A stretch of DNA of 64,000 nt from FEN-1139 sp964396375 (GTDB lineage: Bacteria > Myxococcota_A > Polyangia > Polyangiales > Polyangiaceae). Shown here piece by piece: positions 1 through 8,052 of the stretch. The first letter of the stretch is position 1; each line of letters starts with the position of its first letter. The stretch spans positions 1 to 64,000 of the forward strand of contig CAYNEY010000020.1 of NCBI GenBank assembly GCA_964396375.1, in the 5' to 3' direction. A program made the position numbers and the translations under genes. A model generated the notes under the pieces. It had not been told where the DNA came from, ran no database searches, and saw only the letters and a program-made list of their open reading frames with translations.

Positions 1-85
1 GGTTACTGCCGCCCACGCCGGGGTTACTGCCGCCCACGCCGGGGTTACTGCCGCCCACGCCGGGGTTACTGCCGCCAACGCCAGG
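1..85 (-). repeat. 21-bp tandem repeat coding for GVGGSNP
   Basis: At least three and a half nearly identical 21-bp units (GGTTACTGCCGCCCACGCCG core on the plus strand) encode the stalk of the left-edge lipoprotein. The array continues beyond the window, so copy number is unknown. Confidence 0.85.
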
Positions 86-250
86 GTCACCGCCGCCGGT
101 TGTGCTCGTGGCGCTATTGCCGCCCACCGACGTGCCCGCTCCTTCTCCACCTGTGCTGCTCATCGATTCCTTTGATGAGTCTTCCCCTCCACAGGCCCAC
201 ACCAACATCAATACGGGCAACGCAACGCCAACGAGCCGAGCAAGGGTCAT
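1..250 (-). CDS. Partial Gly/Asn-rich lipoprotein (5' part only)
   Basis: Reading from an ATG at 250 on the minus strand gives MTLARLVGVALPVLMLVWAC, a short hydrophobic signal ending in a lipobox-like VWAC, followed by a Ser/Gly-rich stretch. It then enters a perfect heptad repeat GVGGSNP encoded by a 21-bp unit that runs off the left edge. The design (lipobox plus low-complexity stalk) matches the secreted lipoproteins elsewhere in the window, so a C-terminal enzymatic or binding domain is expected beyond the edge. That domain cannot be seen, so no function is given. The start is preceded by GGAGG (minus strand, about 256-260). Confidence 0.7.
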   Translation of the reverse strand, partial: MTLARLVGVALPVLMLVWACGGEDSSKESMSSTGGEGAGTSVGGNSATSTTGGGDPGVGGSNPGVGGSNPGVGGSNPGVGGSN

Positions 251-712
251 GGCTATCCTCCGGTGACCGGTAGCCACCACTCTACCGCACTTTCTTCGAT
301 ACCCCAACAACCCTCGCTGACGCACGCATGAGAGCTGAGAAGCAGGAATGTGAACCACCATCGTCATCAGTAGCGGGCTCGCGAGAATCGACGACTTCTT
401 CTCTCGGTCCAGATCTTGCTGGTGTTGGAGCGGGATTGGCCCAGCCTTCTGCAGCCACAGCTTACCTCGATACCGCGGCGCGACGCCGATTCTGGCTGGT
501 GCTGCCCAGGGTGCACCCCGAACGTTCATCGCCACCACGAGCAGGAAGAACGGGGCGACCTCCCTGCCCGTGCGTTGGCATCCGACGATCTGTTGGAGTC
601 CCGAGACGGACTCACCGGGACTTCTGACATCTGCGATGTTTCCCAAGCAGCCGAGCCGCCGAAGCGCTCGAGTATGAGGAGGATCTGGATACCGCGCAGC
701 TCCCGCCGTCGG
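251..712. other. Non-coding or unassigned stretch
   Basis: I see no convincing gene here. The open frames have no family resemblance, no ribosome binding site and the usual spurious openness of high-GC DNA. The left end should carry the promoter of the partial minus-strand lipoprotein, and the right end follows the 713-1153 gene. No clear terminator hairpin was found. Confidence 0.5.
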
Positions 713-1153
713 TCACTGGACCAGGTCGTGACAACTGGCCAGTGCAGCAAAACTACTGCAGGTGCAGGCGCAACCGGCGGAGTAACAGGGATCGATACTC
801 GGCTCCTTGGGCGTGAAGCAATCGCAACCTGACGCGAGGAGGCGTCGGTATTGCCACTCCTCGTCCGCCGTGCAATCGGCGCAGGGAGGGCAGTCCGTGG
901 GACAGCGTTGCCATCGGCCCTCGACGCGATTGTACCCGGGCGTGCTGCGCTGGGTACCGTCCACGCTCCGAATGATGCATCCGGGATGGTTGCCGGACGG
1001 TCCGCCCCACTCCTCTTCGCAGCACCGCGCGCAACCAGGTTGGTTCGGTTCTCGGCACTCCCGTGCGGGCTCAGGCACTGGCGCAGGTGTCCTCGCCCCG
1101 CAACTCACCACCAGTGCCACCCAAACCGGTAGGATGTGGCTTGCTCTTGCCAT
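713..1153 (-). CDS. Small Cys-rich lipoprotein, unknown function
   Basis: 146 residues from the ATG at 1153. MARASHILPVWVALVVSCGA is a lipoprotein signal with lipobox VVSC. The in-frame upstream extension lacks a signal character and is rejected as the start; a GAGG about 10 bases upstream supports 1153. The mature part holds about 17 Cys in spaced pairs (CARCCEEEW, CPPCADCTADEEW, CDCFTP, CACTCSS), suggesting a small disulfide-stabilised or metal-binding extracytoplasmic domain. I do not recognise the family. It is divergent from the beta-helix lipoprotein at 1331. Confidence 0.6.
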   Translation of the reverse strand: MARASHILPVWVALVVSCGARTPAPVPEPARECREPNQPGCARCCEEEWGGPSGNHPGCIIRSVDGTQRSTPGYNRVEGRWQRCPTDCPPCADCTADEEWQYRRLLASGCDCFTPKEPSIDPCYSAGCACTCSSFAALASCHDLVQ

Positions 1154-1330
1154 GCAACGCCGTCCTCGGAAGGTCAGCTCACGTCGAGCGCGGGGCGCGA
1201 GTTTCGACAGCGCGCAAAAGGTCCAGAGGATCGGCACGAGCATCGTTCTCATCCCTTCCCTAACCGAATAGGCTCCTCGACAGCAAGTGCCTGTGCTATC
1301 CGAGTGTGCTCGGAGGGGAAGGAAGAAGAC

Positions 1331-4300
1331 ATGTCTAGCCAGTCCACAATCGCAGGAATCGCGTTGTGTTTGCTATTTGCCGCCTGTGGCAACTCGTCGA
1401 ATGGCGGCGGTTCCGAGGACGCTTCGGCTGGCGGTGTCTCGGCAGCTCAGGGTGGTGCCTTGAGTGAGGCTGTGGGTGGCAAGGTGGGCGCCGGTGGTTC
1501 TGTGGGGCGCGGTGGTGTCACTGCAGCGGGCGGTGCAGCCGAAGCTGGCGGTGCCACCGGATTGGGTGGTGTGACGGGCTTGGGTGGGGCCGCCTCAGGA
1601 GGCATGGAATCAACGGTTGGGGGCGATACTGCTGAGGCCGGGGCGACGTCCGAGGCGGGAACCACCGGCATGGGCGGAGCCACGAGCACTGCAGGTTCCA
1701 GCGGAGCTACGGCCGAAGGAGGCACGGGCGACGAAGGTGGAACCAGTGGTGGTGGAGGAGAGCCCGAGAGCGGCGGAGCCTCGGGCGACGCGGGAAGTGC
1801 TGGGGCCGAGGCGGGTGCCGCTGGTAGTACCGAGTGCCCTCTTCTGGTTGGCCCCTACTTCGTGTCCATCACGGGAAGTGACGACAACCCGGGTACCCAA
1901 GACCTGCCGTTTCGTACCATCCAAAGGGTGGCAGAGGTGGTACGTCCCGGGGATGTGGTTGAAGTGGCGGGCGGGATCTACCGCGAGACGGTCACGATGC
2001 GTACGTCGGGCACCGAGCAGGCGCCCATTCGCTTTCAGGCGGCCGATGGAGAGGTGGTGGTCGTGTCCGGGGCCGACTACCTCGATGTTTCGTGGGAAGA
2101 AGCCGGAGAGGGGATCTGGGTCGCGTCGGTCATCACACCAGTGACGCAGCTGTTCGTCAACGGACAGGCGATGGTGGATGCCCGGTTTCCCAACGCGGTG
2201 CCCGACCACCTGGTGGACGCGCCCAGAGCGCATGCAGGCGTGGGGACCACGCCGCAGGCCCTGGTGGACGAGGAGCTGCCGGATGGCGATCTCACGGGAG
2301 CGTACGTCAACGCGCTGGCGGGGAGCGGCTGGTACTCGTACACGCGCCAGATCGCGGAGTATGATCCGGTGTCTCGCACCGCGACGCTCGATGCCCCGCT
2401 CGAGGATCCCAATTCAGAGCTGCCGCTCCAGTTCGAGCCCGATGACGAATACTTCGTCTACGGGTCATTGGCTCTCCTGGATAGCGAGGGCGAGTGGTTC
2501 TATGACCCGATTGAGAGCCGCCTGTATCTGATTCCCCCGGCCGGAACCGATCCCAACCAGCTAGAAATCGAGAGTCGAGCACGGGCCCTCGGATTCGACC
2601 TCGGGCCACGGAGTTACCTCGTACTGGCGGGGTTTCGCGTGTTCTCTGCCGGGCTCGACGGTGCGCGCTCGAGCCACGTCACGGTCGACGGTGTCCACGT
2701 CCGCTACCCGGTGCATCAGCTTTTCACCGACGGGCAGTCACTCCCCGATGCTGGAAGTGTCCGACTTGGAACGGCCAGCAGCTTCCAGAACGGGAGCGTC
2801 ACTCAGAGTTCCCACAGCGGGCTGGTCGTGGTGGGCCACGATAACGTGATCCAGAACTCTGTCTTCACCGATGTTGTTTACTCCGCCGCCATGAGCGCGG
2901 GGATACACACGCTCCACTCCACCACCACCGGAAACGTACTGACTCGGAATACAATCCGTCGGAGCGGTTCGTTCGGGATCCGTTTCGACGGACTGACCGA
3001 GGGCGAACTGTCTTTCAATGACGTGAGTGATGTGTGCATCTCAGTCCCTGACTGTGGCGCGATGTACGCGGCGTACACTAATGGAGCCGGAACGGAGATC
3101 CATCACAATGTCGCGGCGGCCCCTCCAGGCCAAGATCTGTCGAGTGGGATCTACCTCGACGACGTCACCGAGGGCTTCGTGGTGCACCACAACCTGGTTC
3201 TGAGCCAGGGGTTTACTGGGATCATGATCAAAGGGCCGAGTGATGTCTTCAACAACACCATCCTGCCGGGTGGCAGGGCTCCGATCGCTTATATGAAAGC
3301 TCCACCTTGGACTGTGGCGGAGGAGAACACTGATCTCTCTTCGATATCCGTGGCCAACAACCTGTTGTCGCAGGTCCCTGGGCTGTTCGTGCAGTTCGTG
3401 CAAGGTGCTTCGGACTCGCCGGAAGGGCGTTTCCAGACCCTCATTCAAGGCTCAGTCGAGAGCCAGAGCCACGAGGTAGCCATCGACTCTTTGGTGCAGG
3501 CGAGTCACGAGCATCCTAGGGCGGTGTTCGACCAGAGCGCACTGTCGGCGCTCGTGTTCACACCTGCATCTCTCGACGGTGCGTTCGATATTTGGTTGGA
3601 CGACATCGTGCTGGTGAGCGATGACGGGCTGAACGAGTTCGTCATCGATCGCTTCACGGACAGTGACACCGAGAGTGAACTGGCTGGTACAGACTGGTGG
3701 GGTGGTGCTGGTGAGGAGGCATCCGCCACGACCACGGTCGAGGTCGATCCGACCACCGGCAGCCAGGCACTGCACTTGAACGGCGAGCTGGTTCCTGGCG
3801 GTTGGGCAGCCGTGACCCTTTCCGCGACGGGGCTAGATCTCACCGAGTATAGCACGCTGCGTTTTTCCGTGCGCACGGGCGGAGAGTTTCGCATCAGTTC
3901 ACCTGACGGGGATCCCACCCTGGCTGCCAACGCTGACTGCCCCCTGGGAGATGACTACGTTCCGACCACCGATTGTGCCATCGACCAGGGCATCGTCGCC
4001 GAACCCATCACCGACGGCTTCTTGGGGACGGCGCCTGATCTCGGGGCCTTCGAGTCGGGGGGCGAGCTGTGGACGGCGGGCGCGCTCCAGGCGGAACCAG
4101 ACTGGACCGGCTTGCCCAGTCCCGGGGACTATCCGGAGACGGATCCTGTCTCGGAGATCGTGTACACGGCTGAACTCGTCGACGATTTCGAGGATGGAGA
4201 TCTGGGCTCATCCCATGTGCTGTTTGCCGGTTGGTGGTCGGCTTTCAGCGAGGATTCGACGGTGATTCCCGAGCCCCTGGCCACGATCGATGGCGGGACC

Positions 4301-4696
4301 GGTGGCAGCAACCATGCCCTCGGGCTAACTGGCACGGCTGGGACCTACGCGCAGATTGGTCTTAGCACCAGGGCGAACGGTGATCTCTCGAGTTACGCTG
4401 GAATCAGGTTTCGGGCGCGTGGTTCGGGGTGGCTCTGGGTGAGCGTTCGCATGACGGAGATGCTCGCGGCCAGCGACTACAACACTCACGGGAAGAGTCT
4501 CGCGTTGACCGAGGAGTGGCAGAGTTTCGAGCTTCTCTTCGACGACAGCTTCCTAGCCCAGCGCTACGGAGGCTCTTCGGTAGCCTTTGAAGCGTCGGCC
4601 ATCGACTCCATCACGTTCCAGTCGCTCGGCACCACCGTCGACTTTGCCATCGACGACGTAGCGTTGCTGATGGCCCCCGAAAGACCGTGTCCCTGA
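1331..4696 (+). CDS. Right-handed beta-helix lipoprotein with carbohydrate-binding-like C-terminus
   Basis: 1121 residues. The ATG at 1331 is preceded by GGGGAAGGAAG and gives a lipoprotein signal ending LLFAAC. Residues ~20-170 are an imperfect Gly/Ala/Thr-rich stalk. From ~175 the motif YFVSITGSDDNPGTQD and the following IQRVAEVVRPGDVVEVAGG are the classic opening of DUF1565/pectate-lyase-superfamily beta-helix proteins, with parallel-helix rungs (HNVAAAP, NNTILPG) to about residue 640. Two sandwich modules of galactose-binding type follow (FVIDRFTDSD and VDDFEDGDLG starts). It probably binds or cleaves a cell wall polysaccharide outside the cell. The exact lyase family is not assignable by eye. 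Confidence 0.85.
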   Translation: MSSQSTIAGIALCLLFAACGNSSNGGGSEDASAGGVSAAQGGALSEAVGGKVGAGGSVGRGGVTAAGGAAEAGGATGLGGVTGLGGAASGGMESTVGGDTAEAGATSEAGTTGMGGATSTAGSSGATAEGGTGDEGGTSGGGGEPESGGASGDAGSAGAEAGAAGSTECPLLVGPYFVSITGSDDNPGTQDLPFRTIQRVAEVVRPGDVVEVAGGIYRETVTMRTSGTEQAPIRFQAADGEVVVVSGADYLDVSWEEAGEGIWVASVITPVTQLFVNGQAMVDARFPNAVPDHLVDAPRAHAGVGTTPQALVDEELPDGDLTGAYVNALAGSGWYSYTRQIAEYDPVSRTATLDAPLEDPNSELPLQFEPDDEYFVYGSLALLDSEGEWFYDPIESRLYLIPPAGTDPNQLEIESRARALGFDLGPRSYLVLAGFRVFSAGLDGARSSHVTVDGVHVRYPVHQLFTDGQSLPDAGSVRLGTASSFQNGSVTQSSHSGLVVVGHDNVIQNSVFTDVVYSAAMSAGIHTLHSTTTGNVLTRNTIRRSGSFGIRFDGLTEGELSFNDVSDVCISVPDCGAMYAAYTNGAGTEIHHNVAAAPPGQDLSSGIYLDDVTEGFVVHHNLVLSQGFTGIMIKGPSDVFNNTILPGGRAPIAYMKAPPWTVAEENTDLSSISVANNLLSQVPGLFVQFVQGASDSPEGRFQTLIQGSVESQSHEVAIDSLVQASHEHPRAVFDQSALSALVFTPASLDGAFDIWLDDIVLVSDDGLNEFVIDRFTDSDTESELAGTDWWGGAGEEASATTTVEVDPTTGSQALHLNGELVPGGWAAVTLSATGLDLTEYSTLRFSVRTGGEFRISSPDGDPTLAANADCPLGDDYVPTTDCAIDQGIVAEPITDGFLGTAPDLGAFESGGELWTAGALQAEPDWTGLPSPGDYPETDPVSEIVYTAELVDDFEDGDLGSSHVLFAGWWSAFSEDSTVIPEPLATIDGGTGGSNHALGLTGTAGTYAQIGLSTRANGDLSSYAGIRFRARGSGWLWVSVRMTEMLAASDYNTHGKSLALTEEWQSFELLFDDSFLAQRYGGSSVAFEASAIDSITFQSLGTTVDFAIDDVALLMAPERPCP

Positions 4697-4886
4697 TCGG
4701 AGATGCTCAGGTGTCCCGCGTCACGAATCGCTGGTGCCTGACTCGAGAGCTCATCTGAAGCGTCGGGTGCGGTCGCAGACCGTCGAGTGTGGTCGCTGTC
4801 TCCCGAGCGTGCAGGCTGCTTCGTGAGCCAAGGTCGGGGGACCGAGGTGCACGGAGCTTCCCTGTGCTATCGACCCTTTGACGACC

Positions 4887-5432
4887 ATGCTCGACTCACC
4901 GCCTCCCTATCCCATGCGCCGGGGCGACCGCGCCCTCAGCGATCCCAAAGAAATCCTTCATTTGATCGAGGCCGCGGACAGTTGCCGTCTGGGGTTGGTC
5001 GACGTAAGCGGTGAGGTGCCGCGGCCGTACGTGGTGGCTCTCAACTACGGCTACCTACCCGGCGGGCAGGATGGGCTCGGCGGGACCTTCTATTTTCACG
5101 GCGCAGTCAGCGGTCGCAAGCTCGAGCTGATCCGGAACCACTCCGAAGCGTGCCTGGAGCTCGATCTCGACCATGAACCCGTGAAACACCCCCTCGGTTG
5201 CGGGTGGGGCATGAGGTACGCCTCGGTGTTCGCAACTGGCCGCGCCAGCATCGTTCATGACGAGCCGGAACGCCTTTTCGGTCTGCGTTGCCTCCTCGAC
5301 CACTACCTGCGGCTGTGGGGGCCACTCGAGAGCGGGAACTCTCCCGCGTTCGGCCCTGATGCAGCAGGTCTTGCCCGCACCGTGGTCTTTCGGTTCGATG
5401 TGCTCACCTTGAGCGCCAAGCGCAAGGGCTGA
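4887..5432 (+). CDS. Pyridoxamine 5'-phosphate oxidase-related flavoprotein, nitroimidazole-resistance (NimA) family
   Basis: 181 residues. MRRGDRALSDPKEILHLI followed by DSCRLGLVD and PYVVALNYGY matches the N-terminus of the NimA/FMN-binding split-barrel family. TFYFHGAVSGRKLELIRN is the typical central segment, as is a Cys-containing VCxE-like strand (ACLELDLD). Family members are cytoplasmic FMN-dependent oxidoreductases; some reduce nitroimidazoles, most have unknown substrates. Three starts are possible (TTG 4878, ATG 4887, ATG 4914); 4914 would begin MRRGDR as many homologues do. It lies convergent to mutM. Confidence 0.85.
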   Translation: MLDSPPPYPMRRGDRALSDPKEILHLIEAADSCRLGLVDVSGEVPRPYVVALNYGYLPGGQDGLGGTFYFHGAVSGRKLELIRNHSEACLELDLDHEPVKHPLGCGWGMRYASVFATGRASIVHDEPERLFGLRCLLDHYLRLWGPLESGNSPAFGPDAAGLARTVVFRFDVLTLSAKRKG

Positions 5433-5499
5433 GCAACAGGAGAGGGGGCCGTTTCAGTTGGACGACATGGGGGGCGACACCCACCTTCGCCACCCCGGC

Positions 5500-6351
5500 C
5501 TACCTCTGACAGTGTGCGCAGAAGTGGCTGGAGCGCTGCCCCAGCACGAGCCGCTGGATCGGGCGCCGGCAGCGGCGACAGGGGAGCTCGGTTCGGCCGT
5601 ACACGGCGAATCGTTGTTGGAAGCCGCCTTCGCTCCCATCTGGGTGGACGTAGTCCGAGATGCTGGAGCCACCGGCACGGATGGCGCGCTCGAGGATCTT
5701 CTGGATCGCCTCCGCCAAGCTGCGACACTCGGCGAGAGAGAGGCTTCGAGCTGGGCGCTCCGGAGCGAGCCGCGCCAGAAACAGCGACTCGTCGGCGTAG
5801 ATATTGCCTATCCCGGCCAGCACCGACTGATCGAGCAGCCACGATTTGACCGCGACCCACCGTGCTCGCGAGGCCAAGAACAAATGTTCGGCGGAAGCCT
5901 GGGTCGCGTCGGGTCCCAGCTTGTCGAGGCGGGGATCACTGGCCCCCGGCTCCAGCAACCGCACTCGGCCAAATTTGCGAGTGTCGCGGAAGAAGAGCGG
6001 CGGGTGCCGGCCCGCGAAGTGAAGCTGCAAATGGGTGTGGCGATCGGGCTCGAAGGAGTGGGGTTCGATCCCGAAGACGCGACGTGGTGAGTTCGTCCCA
6101 GCCACCAACAGCTGTCCAGTCATCCCCAAGTGAAGGAGCAACGCCCGGCCGCTCCGAAAGGCGAGCCGTAGATACTTGCCTTGACGTTCGAGGGCGCGGA
6201 TGCTCTCCCCGGGCAGCTCACGGCACAGCACTGCCGATGGAGAGAGGAAGAAGTGACCGAGACCAGTGGTCTCGACTCGTACGATCCGGCGACCGACCAG
6301 CAGAGGACGAAGGGCCCGCGCGACCAGTTCGACTTCAGGGAGCTCGGGCAT
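5500..6351 (-). CDS. mutM: Formamidopyrimidine-DNA glycosylase
   Basis: 283 residues. Removes oxidised purines such as 8-oxoguanine and nicks the abasic site (base excision repair). The start is fixed by MPELPEVE: Pro2 is the catalytic Schiff-base residue and Glu3 the acid. GKYLRLAF carries the conserved Lys (~59), LLLHLGMTGQL the strand with the Met wedge region, and GIGNIYADESLFLARLAPERPA the helix-two-turn-helix. The C-terminus is a zinc finger (CRRC ... CAHC). The ATG overlaps the stop of the upstream permease (TGATG), so translation is probably coupled. No feature suggests loss of function. Confidence 0.97.
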   Translation of the reverse strand: MPELPEVELVARALRPLLVGRRIVRVETTGLGHFFLSPSAVLCRELPGESIRALERQGKYLRLAFRSGRALLLHLGMTGQLLVAGTNSPRRVFGIEPHSFEPDRHTHLQLHFAGRHPPLFFRDTRKFGRVRLLEPGASDPRLDKLGPDATQASAEHLFLASRARWVAVKSWLLDQSVLAGIGNIYADESLFLARLAPERPARSLSLAECRSLAEAIQKILERAIRAGGSSISDYVHPDGSEGGFQQRFAVYGRTELPCRRCRRPIQRLVLGQRSSHFCAHCQR

Positions 6352-7823
6352 CACGCAGAGGGTGGTGGAGGCGTGACGGAAGAGAGCACCGAGCGGCGGC
6401 GCCCATACGCGAAATAGACGATCAGCCCGAGACCGAGCCAAACCAGGAGCCGCACCCAGGTGTCGGAGGGCAGTAGGGCCATCATTCCGAAGCAGGTCAC
6501 CATCCCGAGGATTGGCACCAACGGCACGAACGGCGTGCGAAAGGTCCGCGGGATCTCCGGGGATCTGACCCGCAGTACCCACACCCCGCCGCAGACGATC
6601 ACGAAGGCGAAGAGCGTCCCGATGCTCACCAGCTCACCGAGCAGAGCGATCGGGAAGAGGCCAGCCAGTGCCATGCAGATCACGCCGGTGATGATGGTGG
6701 TCACATAGGGTGTGCGGAACCGCGGATGCACCCGACCGAAGACTGCGGGCAAGAGGCCATCTCGGGACATCGAGTAGAAGATCCGGGGCTGCCCCATCAG
6801 AAGCACCAGCACCACCGAGGCCAGTCCCGCGATCGCCGCCACGTTCACCAAGTAGCCCAACCATCCAAGGGCTGGCCCAGCCTTCTGGATCGCGACGAAC
6901 ACTGGGTGTGGCACGTTGAGCTCGCTATGGTGAGCCATGCCGGTCATGACCAGCGCCATCAGCACGTAGAGGATGGTGCACACGATGAGGCTGGCGAGGA
7001 TGCCAATCGGCATGTCTCGCTGAGGATTTTTCGCTTCTTGCGCCGCCGTGGACACCGCGTCAAATCCGATATACGCGAAGAAAACCACCCCGGCTCCACG
7101 CACGATCCCGGACCACCCGAACTGCCCGAAGGTTTCGCCGGCGGGAGGGATGAACGGCTGCCAGTTCTCGGGCTTGACGTAGAAGAAGCCAAAGCCGATG
7201 ACCAGGAGCACGATCGTGACCTTGACGAACACGATCAAGTTGTTGAACCGCGCCGACTCGTGGATCCCGATCACCAGCAGGATGGTCATCAGGCCCACGA
7301 TCAAGACCGCCGGCACATTCAAGATCCCGCCCGGGTTCACGACTAGGGTGTGAGTTCCGACGACGGAGAGGGGTGCCTGGGTCAGCGACGTCGGCAGATC
7401 AATCCCGAGCTCCCGCAGAAATGCCACGGTGTATCCCGACCAACCCACGGCGACGGTCGCGGCGCCGAACAGATACTCGAGGATCAGATCCCAACCGATG
7501 ATCCAGGCCACGAACTCACCGAGGGTCGCGTAGGCGTAAGTGTAGGCGCTCCCGGCGACCGGGATCATGGCGGCGAGTTCTGAGTAGCAGAGACCCGCGA
7601 ACAAGCAGCCGAGTCCTGCGAGGACGAAGGAGAGAACGATTGACGGCCCAGCGTAGTTTGCGGCCGCCGTGCCCGTGAGCACGAAGATCCCCGCGCCGAT
7701 GATCCCCCCAACGCCGAGCAGTGTCAGGTTGGTGGCTGTGAGCACCCGCTTCAGGGAACCCTGCCCCCCGAGCATGGCTTCTTGGGTCAGGGACTGAACG
7801 CTCTTGGTCGAAAACAACCCCAT
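6351..7823 (-). CDS. APC-family amino acid permease (cationic amino acid transporter-like)
   Basis: 490 residues from the ATG at 7823, preceded by GGAG. The upstream in-frame extension is not protein-like. The N-terminal GVGGIIGAGIFVLTG is the signature of the first membrane helix of APC transporters, with about 12-14 hydrophobic segments following. FAYIGFDAVSTAAQEAKNP is the conserved region around helix 6-7 of the YfnA/CAT group. It is predicted to import amino acids across the inner membrane by proton symport; specificity cannot be read. It is co-transcribed with mutM (1-base overlap), a pairing with no obvious functional logic. Confidence 0.93.
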   Translation of the reverse strand: MGLFSTKSVQSLTQEAMLGGQGSLKRVLTATNLTLLGVGGIIGAGIFVLTGTAAANYAGPSIVLSFVLAGLGCLFAGLCYSELAAMIPVAGSAYTYAYATLGEFVAWIIGWDLILEYLFGAATVAVGWSGYTVAFLRELGIDLPTSLTQAPLSVVGTHTLVVNPGGILNVPAVLIVGLMTILLVIGIHESARFNNLIVFVKVTIVLLVIGFGFFYVKPENWQPFIPPAGETFGQFGWSGIVRGAGVVFFAYIGFDAVSTAAQEAKNPQRDMPIGILASLIVCTILYVLMALVMTGMAHHSELNVPHPVFVAIQKAGPALGWLGYLVNVAAIAGLASVVLVLLMGQPRIFYSMSRDGLLPAVFGRVHPRFRTPYVTTIITGVICMALAGLFPIALLGELVSIGTLFAFVIVCGGVWVLRVRSPEIPRTFRTPFVPLVPILGMVTCFGMMALLPSDTWVRLLVWLGLGLIVYFAYGRRRSVLSSVTPPPPSA

Positions 7824-8052
7824 GGTGCGACTCCGAGGCGACCACTCAGGGTTCCTCCCCGAGGGTCCCCCCTCGTACCACAGCTCCTCCCGGCGATGGT
7901 ACCGGCCGAGGAGCAGGCTCAGGGGCAAGAGTCCCGATTCCGCCGCTCTCCTGCGCTGGCGGAACCTTTCTGCTCAGAAACTACCCAGCCTCACGCGACT
8001 TCGCACTGTGCTTAGCGCGGGCCCGCCACCGCGCTCCCAAGGAACACTCACG

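Noticed and set aside
416..832. 138-codon plus-strand frame in the 251-712 stretch
   Set aside because: It has no ribosome site or family resemblance, and its 3' half overlaps the better supported 713-1153 gene.
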